Origin: Pseudomonas sp. H9
Lineage (GTDB): Bacteria; Pseudomonadota; Gammaproteobacteria; Pseudomonadales; Pseudomonadaceae
Length of the DNA: 64,000 nucleotides
Direction: 5' to 3'
Assembly (NCBI RefSeq): GCF_004353925.1
Contig: NZ_SMOK01000003.1
Location: forward strand, 243,835-307,834
A program made the position numbers and the translations under genes. Shown in pieces: positions 1 through 7,849 of the stretch. Position 1 is the stretch's first letter, and each line of letters opens with the position of its first letter. The notes below the pieces were generated by a model. It was given only the letters and a program-made list of their open reading frames with translations, was not told the DNA's origin and made no database searches.

Positions 1-271
1 ACACAGGATGTGCTGCAACGGGCGCGGCGCTATACCAAGCGCGCTGGCTGTCTGAGGCTTGCCAGGTCGTCGCGCCAGGTGCCTCATGGTGTGCGAAGGA
101 ATACCTGCAGTGGCTGACACCCGCCAGGCTTTGGTCTTTCCAGTCAAACCGGTAGGTAGGGTTGATCTGGTTTTTTTCTTTCAATGTGCAACTGCTCATG
201 CAGGCCTCATTTACGTCGCCAGGCGTGTCGAGCGTGATAGCCCAAGGCCCGTGGGATAGCGTAACGGTCAT
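1..271 (-). CDS. Hypothetical protein, N-terminal fragment cut by window edge
   Basis: An open frame runs without a stop from an ATG at 271-269 to the window edge, giving at least 90 residues. The start is chosen because an AGGAG lies about seven bases upstream and overlaps the stop codon of the FNR-type regulator gene, whose TAG ends nine bases before this ATG, so the two genes are probably co-transcribed and translationally coupled. The fragment is hydrophilic, has four Cys residues and several Trp, and shows no signal peptide or membrane segment. I do not recognise the family. The coupling suggests a role tied to the regulator or to low-oxygen growth, but that is inference. Confidence 0.5.
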   Translation of the reverse strand, partial: MTVTLSHGPWAITLDTPGDVNEACMSSCTLKEKNQINPTYRFDWKDQSLAGVSHCRYSFAHHEAPGATTWQASDSQRAWYSAAPVAAHPV

Positions 272-279
272 GAATGCTC

Positions 280-1026
280 CTAGTGCAGGCCAAGCCCGCT
301 GCTGTCGAGAGTGCGCACCGGCGTAGTAGGAATCAGGTCACGAATGCGCACCTCCTTGCCGTCTACTTCAATCAGCCCGCTTTGCTTGAGGCGGGTGAGC
401 ACCCGAGAAACCGTTTCAGACGCCAGGCCCAGGTGATTACCGATCTCGTTACGGGATATGCTCAAGTTCAACTGGTCAGCGGAGTAGCCCAAGGTACGAA
501 AGCGTGTCGACAGGCTGACCAGTAGCGACACCACCCGTACATCTGCCGCCTTGGCCGAGAGCACACGCGTCATGTGCTGGGTACTGCGGATCTCGCGGCT
601 CATTGCGCGTATCAAATGGCGGCGGACTTGTGGCAAGCGCACCAACAGTGCGTCCAGCGGCGCGAACGGAAGCTCGCACACATGCGTGGTTTCCAAGGCT
701 TGAACGGAAACCGGGTAAGCGTCGGTGTCCATTCCGGACAACCCGATCAACTCACCCGGCAAGTGAATCCCGATAATTTTCTCTTCACCATCGGCGCTCA
801 ATGCAACGGACTTCAACACACCTGAGCGGATGGCATAAATGGAGGTAAACGGCTCGCCCTGGCGAAACAGGACGTCATCTTTTTTCAGCGTACGGCCATA
901 TTTGACCATGGCATCGAGTATGTCGATTTCTTCGTGACTCACTGAACCAGGCAGACACACCTGCGCAAGGCTGCAGGTTCTGCATTGCGTCTGGCGGTGA
1001 GCGGAAAAGCTGACGGGCTGCGACAT
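280..1026 (-). CDS. FNR/Anr-family [4Fe-4S] oxygen-sensing transcriptional regulator
   Basis: This 248-residue protein has the layout of FNR: an N-terminal Fe-S ligand set, a CRP-like cyclic-nucleotide-binding fold and a C-terminal winged helix-turn-helix. Cys15, Cys18 and Cys24 (C-x2-C-x5-C), with Cys117 in the beta-roll, match the four cluster ligands of E. coli FNR. The recognition helix near residues 195-220 has the E-x2-S-R pattern (ETVSR) that reads TTGAT half-sites. It should dimerise and bind DNA when oxygen is low. Pseudomonads such as P. putida carry several FNR paralogues, and I cannot tell whether this is Anr itself or a paralogue. It is divergent from trhP, whose promoter carries an Anr-type box. 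Confidence 0.88.
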   Translation of the reverse strand: MSQPVSFSAHRQTQCRTCSLAQVCLPGSVSHEEIDILDAMVKYGRTLKKDDVLFRQGEPFTSIYAIRSGVLKSVALSADGEEKIIGIHLPGELIGLSGMDTDAYPVSVQALETTHVCELPFAPLDALLVRLPQVRRHLIRAMSREIRSTQHMTRVLSAKAADVRVVSLLVSLSTRFRTLGYSADQLNLSISRNEIGNHLGLASETVSRVLTRLKQSGLIEVDGKEVRIRDLIPTTPVRTLDSSGLGLH

Positions 1027-1060
1027 TGATCAGGTCCTAATGGAATAACACCGGTGTGCC

Positions 1061-1076
1061 TGATCGCTGTCGATCA
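1061..1076. promoter_or_regulatory. Dyad upstream of the FNR-type regulator gene
   Basis: TGATC and GATCA form a perfect inverted repeat with six bases between them, 35-50 bases upstream of the regulator start. A second compact palindrome, TTTGATATCAAA, lies at 1142-1153. Both contain FNR-like half-site sequence but with the wrong spacing (canonical is TTGAT-N4-ATCAA), so autoregulation is only a possibility. Confidence 0.3.
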
Positions 1077-1230
1077 AGCCCACGTTGTGAACCCGACCAG
1101 TGTCCGTTGAGCGGATGGGCAACACCCCTCAATAATCGTTATTTGATATCAAAGCCCTGATTTGCTTGAACAAAAACAAAAATGGCGGCGCGTGATACAG
1201 CGCACTCCTACGGCTCGGCAATGCGCAACA

Positions 1231-1272
1231 TTGATACAGGTCAATTGCCCGGCAAAGCACTACGGTTAGCAT
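1231..1272 (+). promoter_or_regulatory. Anr/FNR box and class II promoter of trhP
   Basis: TTGATACAGGTCAA at 1231-1244 matches the FNR/Anr consensus TTGAT-N4-ATCAA with one mismatch. A -10-like TAGCAT follows at 1267-1272, which puts the start of transcription near 1279 and the box centre at about -41.5, the standard position for class II activation by FNR. The adjacent divergent gene encodes an FNR-type protein. The sites are read from the sequence; regulation is inferred. Confidence 0.7.
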
Positions 1273-1296
1273 CCGCGCCTTTTGCCGCGACCTAAA

Positions 1297-2616
1297 ATGA
1301 CCTCGCTCGCCAAACCTGAATTGCTCGCCCCTGCCGGCACCCTGAAGAACATGCGCTACGCCTTTGCTTACGGCGCCGATGCCGTTTATGCCGGGCAACC
1401 GCGCTACAGCCTGCGCGTACGCAACAACGAGTTCGACCACGCCAACCTGGCGTTGGGTATCAAAGAAGCCCAGGCGCAGGGCAAGCGTTTCTACGTAGTG
1501 GTCAACATTGCGCCGCACAACGCCAAGCTCAAGACCTTCCTCAAAGACCTTGCACCGGTCATCGAGATGGGCCCGGATGCGCTGATCATGTCCGACCCGG
1601 GGCTGATCATGCTGGTTCGCCAGCACTTCCCGCAGATGCCGATTCATCTGTCGGTGCAGGCCAACACGGTGAACTGGGCCAGCGTCGAATTCTGGCGCAG
1701 CCAGGGGCTGACGCGGGTGATTCTGTCCCGTGAGCTGTCTCTTGAGGAAATTGAGGAAATTCGCCAACAGGTGCCGTCCATGGAACTGGAGGTGTTTGTC
1801 CATGGCGCATTGTGCATGGCCTATTCCGGCCGCTGCCTGCTATCGGGTTACCTCAACCGCCGTGATGCCAATCAGGGCAGTTGTACCAATGCCTGCCGCT
1901 GGAAATACAGCGCCACTGCCGCAGTGGAAGATGTCAGCGGCGATATCGTGCGCGAAGTGCAGCCTACCCTGGGTGTCGGCGCCCCCACCGACCAGGTGTT
2001 CCTGCTGCAAGAAAGCAACCGCCCGGACGAAGACATGCCGGCCTTTGAAGACGAGCACGGCACCTACATCATGAATGCCAAAGACCTGCGCGCGGTTCAG
2101 CACGTCGAACGCCTGACCCACATGGGTGTGCACTCACTCAAAGTTGAAGGCCGGACCAAATCGCACTTCTACTGTGCACGAACCACCCAAGTCTACCGTC
2201 AGGCCATCGATGATGCCGTGGCAGGCCGCGCGTTCGACCGCAGCCTGATGCTCAATCTGGAGTCTTTGGCGCAACGTGGTTACACCGAAGGCTTCCTGCG
2301 CCGCCATGTGCATGATGAGTATCAAAACTATCAGCGCGGCAATTCGGTGTCCGAGCGCCAGCAATTCGTGGGCGAACTGACCGGTGAGCGCGTCAATGGC
2401 CTGGCCGAAGTGCTGGTCAAGAACCGCTTTGCCCTCGGCGATCATCTGGAACTGATGACCCCCCGCGGTAACTACCATTTCGACCTGCACCAGTTGCGCG
2501 ACCGCCAGGGTTCCGCCATTGAAGTGGCGCCGGGGGATGGGCATACCGTTTACCTGCCGATACCTGAGCAGGTCGATTTGGCGTTTGGTTTGTTGCTGCG
2601 CGAGTTGGTGCAATAA
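1297..2616 (+). CDS. trhP: tRNA hydroxylation protein TrhP (YegQ-type U32 peptidase family)
   Basis: This 439-residue protein belongs to the U32 'peptidase' family, YegQ/TrhP branch, which makes 5-hydroxyuridine at tRNA position 34 using prephenate. The N-terminus LLAPAGTLKNMRYAFAYGAD and the block with FVHGALCMAYSGRCLLSGYL are family signatures; the Cys residues there and in NQGSCTNACRWKY correspond to Fe-S ligands in this family. The ATG at 1297 is preferred to an in-frame TTG at 1282 because the protein then starts directly before the conserved PELLAPAG. Transcription probably depends on the Anr box at 1231. The gene ends just before a REP pair and converges on pvdQ. Confidence 0.9.
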   Translation: MTSLAKPELLAPAGTLKNMRYAFAYGADAVYAGQPRYSLRVRNNEFDHANLALGIKEAQAQGKRFYVVVNIAPHNAKLKTFLKDLAPVIEMGPDALIMSDPGLIMLVRQHFPQMPIHLSVQANTVNWASVEFWRSQGLTRVILSRELSLEEIEEIRQQVPSMELEVFVHGALCMAYSGRCLLSGYLNRRDANQGSCTNACRWKYSATAAVEDVSGDIVREVQPTLGVGAPTDQVFLLQESNRPDEDMPAFEDEHGTYIMNAKDLRAVQHVERLTHMGVHSLKVEGRTKSHFYCARTTQVYRQAIDDAVAGRAFDRSLMLNLESLAQRGYTEGFLRRHVHDEYQNYQRGNSVSERQQFVGELTGERVNGLAEVLVKNRFALGDHLELMTPRGNYHFDLHQLRDRQGSAIEVAPGDGHTVYLPIPEQVDLAFGLLLRELVQ

Positions 2617-2623
2617 ACCTTCG

Positions 2624-2693
2624 GTGGGAGCGGGCTTGCCCCGCGATTCGGTGTGACTGACAGATCGCTATCGCGGGGCAAGCCCGCTCCCAC
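2624..2693. repeat. Inverted pair of REP elements (BIME)
   Basis: Two arms built on GTGGGAGCGGGCTTGCCCCG and its reverse complement face each other across about 25 bases. The pair lies between the convergent trhP and pvdQ genes, where the hairpin may help end transcription on both strands. Confidence 0.93.
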
Positions 2694-2707
2694 AACCGGC
2701 GATAAAA

Positions 2708-5002
2708 TCAAGGCGCGGCGTTTTCGCGGATCACCTGCACCCGGTACTGCGGGTCTGCCTTGATCTGTGCGGCGGAAAACGGAATCGTATGCCACTGCTT
2801 GGCCGAGAAGGCTTTGGTCTGGTCACTGGCATGCGCTGAATCCACTTCACTGGATTCCGAAAAGGCCAGCAACCCTTTGGCTTGAGGCCCTTTGGCATCG
2901 AAGGTCACCAACTGCAAGTAGCTGGTGCCACTGACCACCAGGCGTTTGCCCGGCGCCGTCGGTACGCTTTGGATCGCGTTATAGACGCCCAGGCTGGCAG
3001 GCCCACCATGGATCGGGGTGCCATCGGCAGCTTGCTGGACCTGCCCCCACTGCACATTGGCATTCAGGCCGGCTTGCTTCACTTCTGCCAGTGATGCCAG
3101 CGCAGCTTCATGCAACGCTGCGGCTACTTCGGCACGCTCGACAGCCAGCCCGCGCGGAGTGTGCAGCGGGTCGGCCGGGTCGAAGGCAACCCGCCAGATG
3201 TCCGGGCGCTCAAGTAGCGGCTCCAACATGTTCTGGAAATGCACCAGGCCCATGCCACTGTCGAGGTCCGCGCGCAGGTTCCAGGCTTTCAAGCTGGCGC
3301 ATACGGCCGCCACAGGTGAATTCCCTGGCTGTTTGCCACACCAGTGCAGCAAATCCGGCACCAGCAGCTCCGCCAGGTAAACCTGGTTGTCCATGACCAT
3401 CTGCTGCAGATCAGCGCCCGACAGCTTGCCATCACCCGTCAAGCGTTGCAGGGCAAAGCGGCTGCGCGGGCCCAGGGGCTCATCTTCGCGGCTGATCAAC
3501 GGCGAATAGCCGCGCAACGGCTGCGCCGGGTTGACCATCCAGGCGGAGTCGTTGGAATGCTGAATGAAATCACGTCGGCTCAAGCTTGGCTGCAATTGGG
3601 CAGGGAAGATACCGGCCTGCGCCGCACGAGGGTCAACCTTCCAGTTGCAGGCGCTGCGCGAGCCATCAAGGACGATCAGTTCTTGCCCGGCAGCCGGATC
3701 GCTACACTGCTTGAGCAAATCAGCATCAACAAACGGCACCACCGACTGGTTCAAGTACAAGGTTTGCCCCTTGGCGTCCACCGCCAGGGTGTTGACCCAG
3801 GGAATGCCCTGCAATCGCGTCACCGAACCTTGCAGTGCCTGCAAGCTGTCAGCCTGGTTCATGCTGTACCACTGCTGCAGAACCCGCGTGTTGTCCAGGT
3901 TAGCGTCACGCAAGCTGAACGCGTGCTGTGTGTTCCAGTCCAGTCGCCCAGGCCACTGCACCACCGGGCCGAAGGCCGAGCTGTAGACGTCGCGGTTGAC
4001 CGATGTGAGCTTGCCATCTTCCCCCTTGACCATCACCGTCAAGCGCTGGCGGCTCATGGCAAGCGACTTGCCGTCGAGCAGGTAACGGGTGGGATCTTTG
4101 GGGTCAAGCTCAAGCCGGTAGAGGGTGAAGTGCTTGGACGTGTCCACGGTGTGGGTCCAGGCCAGGTGGCGGTTAAAGCCGATATTGATCAGCGGCAGTC
4201 CCGGCAACGCCGCGCCCATGACGTCCAGCTTACCGGGGACTGTCAGTTGCATTTGATAGAAACGCATGCCGCCTGCCCAAGGAAAGTGCGGGTTGGCCAA
4301 CAGCATGCCGTGCCCTGTCGCCGAACGCTCACTGCCTACGGCCACCGCATTGCTGCCACGTTCCAGGGCGAAGTGTTCCTGGCGCGCCTGTACCTTGCTC
4401 ATGTCCAGTGCCACCTGCGCCCCGGCATTGGGCGGCGTAGCACCCGCCAGCGCTTCGGCAAACTGCCCTACCCCGCCTTCAACCAGCAGACGTCGGGTCA
4501 ACTTGACCAAGTCCAGGGTGGTAATCGGTCGCAGCCACGCAGCCTGCAAGCACTGCGCCCCCTGACCTTGGGCGATACGCTCGGCCAATGCCCGGTTGTA
4601 ACCCTTGGCATAGCCCTCAAGCAGGGCCCGTACCTGAGCCGGTTGCGCTTGCCAGAAGCCGAATACTGCCGTGGGTGTGTTTAGCCAGCTAAAAAACAGA
4701 TCGCTGGCCAGGTTCTCCCGCTGCTCAAAGGTGACCTGATCGGGGCCAAAGTAACGTGAACGTTCAGCGTTGACGGTAACCACTTCATTGGCCAACAGAC
4801 ACAGGTTGTCCTGGGCATAGGCATAACCGATGCCGTACCCAAGGCCCTGTTCATCCTGCGCCAGAATATGCGGAACACCAAAACTGGTACGGCGTATTTC
4901 GGCACTGGCATCACCCGGGATAACACGGGCCTGGGCGGCGAAGCTGAGTGCGACCAGCAGTCCTGCCAGGCAGGTACGGGTCAAGGGGCGGGGTTTGATC
5001 AC
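2708..5002 (-). CDS. pvdQ: Acyl-homoserine lactone / pyoverdine-precursor acylase PvdQ
   Basis: A 764-residue periplasmic Ntn-hydrolase of the penicillin acylase family. It resembles P. aeruginosa PvdQ along its length: TSFGVPHI and GLGYGIGYAYA near the N-terminus, LLVEGGVGQFA before the cleavage site, then ERGSNAVAVG. The Ser after Gly in RGS (about residue 207) is the nucleophile exposed by autoproteolysis between the alpha and beta chains. PvdQ removes the fatty acyl chain from the pyoverdine precursor and can also cleave long-chain AHLs. The GTG at 5002 is chosen because a TGCAGGAG ribosome site sits six bases upstream and the start gives a clean signal peptide ending FAAQA. No other pyoverdine gene is nearby. 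A weak PvdS-type box lies upstream. Confidence 0.9.
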   Translation of the reverse strand: MIKPRPLTRTCLAGLLVALSFAAQARVIPGDASAEIRRTSFGVPHILAQDEQGLGYGIGYAYAQDNLCLLANEVVTVNAERSRYFGPDQVTFEQRENLASDLFFSWLNTPTAVFGFWQAQPAQVRALLEGYAKGYNRALAERIAQGQGAQCLQAAWLRPITTLDLVKLTRRLLVEGGVGQFAEALAGATPPNAGAQVALDMSKVQARQEHFALERGSNAVAVGSERSATGHGMLLANPHFPWAGGMRFYQMQLTVPGKLDVMGAALPGLPLINIGFNRHLAWTHTVDTSKHFTLYRLELDPKDPTRYLLDGKSLAMSRQRLTVMVKGEDGKLTSVNRDVYSSAFGPVVQWPGRLDWNTQHAFSLRDANLDNTRVLQQWYSMNQADSLQALQGSVTRLQGIPWVNTLAVDAKGQTLYLNQSVVPFVDADLLKQCSDPAAGQELIVLDGSRSACNWKVDPRAAQAGIFPAQLQPSLSRRDFIQHSNDSAWMVNPAQPLRGYSPLISREDEPLGPRSRFALQRLTGDGKLSGADLQQMVMDNQVYLAELLVPDLLHWCGKQPGNSPVAAVCASLKAWNLRADLDSGMGLVHFQNMLEPLLERPDIWRVAFDPADPLHTPRGLAVERAEVAAALHEAALASLAEVKQAGLNANVQWGQVQQAADGTPIHGGPASLGVYNAIQSVPTAPGKRLVVSGTSYLQLVTFDAKGPQAKGLLAFSESSEVDSAHASDQTKAFSAKQWHTIPFSAAQIKADPQYRVQVIRENAAP

Positions 5003-5044
5003 GGAGACTCCTGCACCGATCAGGGAACTGTTGATCCTGATTGA

Positions 5045-5067
5045 ACGAAGTACAGGCAAAAAATTTA
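5045..5067 (-). promoter_or_regulatory. Possible PvdS iron-starvation box upstream of pvdQ
   Basis: Read on the minus strand, TAAAT is followed after 15 bases by CGT, about 45 bases before the pvdQ GTG. The published PvdS box is TAAAT-N16/17-CGT, so the spacing is one base short. This is a candidate only. Confidence 0.35.
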
Positions 5068-5213
5068 CGCAGATAGCAGTGCTGAAACGTCATTACCTGG
5101 GTGGATCAATAATTTTTTCGCCAGGTACTGCAGTTTTTCCACGCTCATTCGTCTTATAGGGTGTAGGGAACAATAAATCGGTAACGGGATTGACCACGAA
5201 AGGGAGCTTTCAC

Positions 5214-5600
5214 ATGTACAACCAGCAACAGGCAGCGCTTGCCACTCGGCCGGAACGAAAAACCCGGCAACCGCTGAGCGTAAACGCCGCCAGAAGCGAA
5301 CACGAACGCCCAGGCAACGATCACATTCGTGAACTGCTCAAGTCATTCGGGCTGCGTACCAGCCTGATCCGCCTGAAAGTCATCGATGCGTTGCACATGG
5401 CCGACAGAAACGGCCGCAGCATCGGCGTACGTGGCGTCCATAGTCAGCTTGAACAGCTGGATATTCCCCTGTCGTTTCTCAGTGTGCGGGAAGTGCTCAA
5501 GCGCCTGAGTGCCGAAGGCGTGATCAGCATGGGCAACGACAAGTGCTACAGCCTCAACCCCGAGGCCCGCAGCATTCTGGAACAGGCCTGCCCACGCTAA
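5214..5600 (+). CDS. Fur-like winged-helix protein lacking the metal-binding domain
   Basis: A 128-residue protein. After a polar N-terminal stretch of about 40 residues it has one winged-helix domain (about 42-125). The segment LLKSFGLRTSLIRLKVIDAL and the later SVREVLKRLSAEGVI follow the pattern of the Fur DNA-binding domain. The C-terminal Fur dimerisation and metal-binding domain, with its His/Cys/Glu ligands, is absent, so it cannot sense metal in the usual way. The ATG at 5214 has AGGGAGC six bases upstream; a TTG at 5190 lacks this. It is divergent from pvdQ. Similar proteins in Pseudomonas are often labelled Fe2+/Zn2+ uptake regulators; the role is not established. Confidence 0.7.
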   Translation: MYNQQQAALATRPERKTRQPLSVNAARSEHERPGNDHIRELLKSFGLRTSLIRLKVIDALHMADRNGRSIGVRGVHSQLEQLDIPLSFLSVREVLKRLSAEGVISMGNDKCYSLNPEARSILEQACPR

Positions 5601-5638
5601 GCGAATGGCCGGCGACTGTGCCGGCCGCGCAGATCACA

Positions 5639-5827
5639 TCACATTTTGACCTTGCGACGCATGATGCCGTTGACCACCACGACCACAACGGCCACCGCAA
5701 TGGCGATGATCTGGAACACTTGCTCACTGATCGTCCCCTGCTTTTGCAGGTAAGACAGGCCGAGCATGATCCCCAGTACCAACAGGGAGATCAGAATGGA
5801 ATATTTCAGGCGTTGACCTTGAGTCAT
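5639..5827 (-). CDS. Small two-helix membrane protein, function unknown
   Basis: A 62-residue protein with two predicted membrane helices, about residues 9-27 (YSILISLLVLGIMLGLSYL) and 37-53 (a run of Ile, Ala and Val), and a basic tail MRRKVKM. The ATG at 5827 has AAGGAT upstream at good spacing; longer readings have none. I do not recognise a family. It lies convergent to the Fur-like gene and divergent from the secreted-protein gene at 5987. Confidence 0.65.
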   Translation of the reverse strand: MTQGQRLKYSILISLLVLGIMLGLSYLQKQGTISEQVFQIIAIAVAVVVVVVNGIMRRKVKM

Positions 5828-5986
5828 TGATAGATCCTTGCAACATCGGGGTAAGGGCCCGAAACGGCCCGCGTGCATCATACAACGTGACCTTGCCGCA
5901 AGCGGACAATTTCCTCCTTTTGGTACCCCCTTTCTCTTGAAAACATGGCGTTCCGGGCATAGCCCCCTGACGAACGGAAGGTCACC

Positions 5987-6448
5987 ATGTTTTTTCGCCG
6001 AGTACTAAGCAGCATTACCCTGCTGATTGGCCTTGAGGCCTACGCGCTCCCCACCACTGACCTGTCTCCCGAGCAGCGCCATGCCTTGGGCAAGCAATTG
6101 GCCGAGCAGGCAGGCGCCAGCCAGTGGCAACAACTTTGGCAGCGCTCCCGCCAGGCCGGACACCTGCAGGAACACCCAACGACCGCCTACTTCAGCCTGC
6201 CCTCCGCCGAGCTGATAAAGGCGGCAGCCCTGACCCTTTCGCAGCCCGCAGACACCCAGGCGCTCAAGCAGACCCAAGTGCTCTATCGCCGGGATTTCTC
6301 GCCACACATTGTCGGCAAGCAAGCGCAAGAAAACCTCAGTGCCCTCTGTATCTGGGTGGACTGGCGCACGCTTCCGGAAAATGCCTTGAGCCGCCCCAGC
6401 GCCTACCTTGGCCAGATCAGCCTGTTGCTGGCACGCCCCTGCCGGTGA
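5987..6448 (+). CDS. Secreted hypothetical protein
   Basis: A 153-residue protein with a signal peptide (RRVLSSITLLIGLEAYALP, cleavage near residue 21). The mature part is rich in Gln, Ala and Leu and mostly helical in character, with a single Cys pair (LSALCIWVDW and the C-terminal ARPCR) that could form a disulfide in the periplasm. I do not recognise the family. It reads in the same direction as the Mor-like and DUF2589 genes, but a 218-base gap with its own dyad separates them, so co-transcription is uncertain. Confidence 0.65.
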   Translation: MFFRRVLSSITLLIGLEAYALPTTDLSPEQRHALGKQLAEQAGASQWQQLWQRSRQAGHLQEHPTTAYFSLPSAELIKAAALTLSQPADTQALKQTQVLYRRDFSPHIVGKQAQENLSALCIWVDWRTLPENALSRPSAYLGQISLLLARPCR

Positions 6449-6618
6449 GCATGGGTTACCCAAGCTTGAGCACTGCGAGCAGCCGCCTGCAACCTAGATC
6501 CAAGGGTTTAAGGCGTCTCGGCCATGGATTTCCCATTCAAGCAGACCACCTTGCCTACAAATCATATGCCCGATGCCCACCAACCCCGCAGCGCTTGCTG
6601 CCTGTTATGACCGGCCCG

Positions 6619-6632
6619 AATGTTCAAACATT
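6619..6632. promoter_or_regulatory. Dyad upstream of the Mor-like gene
   Basis: AATGTT-CA-AACATT is a perfect 6-base inverted repeat about 35-48 bases before the Mor-like start codon. Mor/C proteins bind dyad-symmetric promoter elements as dimers, so this could be an autoregulatory site; that is inference. Confidence 0.35.
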
Positions 6633-6666
6633 GAGGTGTCAAGCCACTCCCTACAAGGAAGTCATC

Positions 6667-7062
6667 ATGGACCTGCGTGACCTCAAACGAATCGACACCC
6701 AACAACTGCCTCATTCGCTTCAGATGCTGATCGAATGCCTGGGCATTGAAAACGCCTACAACCTGACGTGCGCCTTCGGCGGCCGCCCTAAATACATCCC
6801 CAAGCATCGGGAACGTACCGCACTGGCACAGGTGCTTCCGGAAGCGGCGCTGGACGCGTTGATCCAGCGTTTCGCCGGTATGGCCCTGGAGATTCCCAAG
6901 GTTGACCATTTTCTGCGCCAGTTGCGCAATCAACAGATTCAGCAAGAAAGCGCTGAAGGCCTGTCACGCAGCATGCTGGCCAATAAGTACGGTTTGAGCC
7001 TGCGCCAGATCGGCAACATTCGCCGGCAGGAATCGTGCGTACAAGCGAACCTCGCCCCTTGA
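6667..7062 (+). CDS. Mor/C-family (phage Mu-type) transcription activator
   Basis: A 131-residue protein of the Mor transcription activator family. The N-terminal dimerisation part contains LIECLGIENAYNLTCAFGGR followed by PKYIPKH, the typical GG-x-x-x-YIP strand motif of Mor. The C-terminal helix-turn-helix is around residues 99-125 (RSMLANKYGLSLRQIGNI). In phage Mu, Mor activates the middle promoter by recruiting RNA polymerase. Here there are no phage structural genes within the window, so this looks like a domesticated regulator. The ATG at 6667 follows AAGGAAG. It lies directly upstream of two DUF2589 genes and is the obvious candidate to control them. Confidence 0.8.
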   Translation: MDLRDLKRIDTQQLPHSLQMLIECLGIENAYNLTCAFGGRPKYIPKHRERTALAQVLPEAALDALIQRFAGMALEIPKVDHFLRQLRNQQIQQESAEGLSRSMLANKYGLSLRQIGNIRRQESCVQANLAP

Positions 7063-7129
7063 GCCGTTAACCCCGGCACCCAGGGCACTCTCCGCACACT
7101 GATGTGCGACCACTACAAGGAGTTTTCTC

Positions 7130-7768
7130 ATGGCAACAATCGATAACAGCTTGATCGGCTCGGTGATGAACGCTTTGCCACTGGACCGGATGATTTCCGG
7201 CCCGTTGCAAGCAATGATCCAGGCGCAGGTTTCGGCGAGCAAGTCGTACGCCGACTTCCTCATGGGCGTCTGTATCCAGGACGGTAAGGCCGTCGCGATT
7301 CAGTTCGACTACGACGAAACGATCACCGATGAAAACGGCGTCTATAAGGGCACTGTTGCGAAAAAGATGCAGATCCCGCTGCTCGCGGCGATCACCCACC
7401 CCAACATCGCCATTGAAGAAGGCAACATCGACTTCGAGCTGACCATCAGCCAGCAAGCCGAGAGTAGCTCTGAGACCGCCGGTGAAGCAGGCTTTGCCGC
7501 TTCGCTGGGCTGGGGACCGTTTAAACTACAAGTCAAAGGCCAGGTCAGCCACAAGTCCAGCCAAACCCGTAAAACCGATACCCGCGCACGCTATGCCTTC
7601 AACACCAAAGTGCGCCGCCAGGATCCACCGGAAGCCCTGATGCGCGTCATCGACTTCCTCACTGAGGCAGCAACCAAGCCTGTGGTGCTGGCTGATACCA
7701 CCGCTGAAAACCTTGATGCCCTGCCAGTGTCGGCCCTGGAAATGCCCGACAAAGTAGCAACCCCCTGA
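7130..7768 (+). CDS. DUF2589 protein (first of two paralogues)
   Basis: A 212-residue cytoplasmic-type protein of the DUF2589 family. An N-terminal amphipathic segment carries LIGSVMNALPLDRMISGPLQ and a helix AMIQAQVSASKSYADFL. Beta-rich sequence follows, with IPLLAAITHPNIAIEEGNID, then a Ser/Thr/Lys-rich linker (about 105-155) and a C-terminal helix starting DPPEALMRVIDFL. The second half shares its PLLA/PLIA and PPEAL blocks with the next gene. No enzyme motif, signal peptide or membrane helix is visible. AAGGAG sits in front of the ATG. It is the second gene of a Mor-DUF2589-DUF2589 set. The biochemical function of DUF2589 is not known to me. Confidence 0.75.
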   Translation: MATIDNSLIGSVMNALPLDRMISGPLQAMIQAQVSASKSYADFLMGVCIQDGKAVAIQFDYDETITDENGVYKGTVAKKMQIPLLAAITHPNIAIEEGNIDFELTISQQAESSSETAGEAGFAASLGWGPFKLQVKGQVSHKSSQTRKTDTRARYAFNTKVRRQDPPEALMRVIDFLTEAATKPVVLADTTAENLDALPVSALEMPDKVATP

Positions 7769-7796
7769 GTTTTACCCGCTGACTGCTGATGAATCC

Positions 7797-7818
7797 GGCC
7801 TCTCTCTCAAGAGAGGCC
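7797..7818. other. Intercistronic hairpin between the DUF2589 genes
   Basis: GGCCTCTC and GAGAGGCC form an 8-base stem with a 6-base loop in the 81-base gap between the two DUF2589 genes. No T run follows, so it is more likely an mRNA-processing or stability hairpin than a terminator. Confidence 0.45.
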
Positions 7819-7849
7819 CCCTTGCCAGGCACACAAGGAGTGCGAGCGT

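Noticed and set aside
3344..4684. Plus-strand open frame of about 446 codons
   Set aside because: Antisense to pvdQ, which is clearly the real gene with an intact nucleophile and signal peptide.
6124..6666. Possible long N-terminal extension of the Mor-like protein
   Set aside because: It would overlap the secreted-protein gene in another frame and has no resemblance to Mor; the ATG at 6667 has a ribosome site and gives family length.
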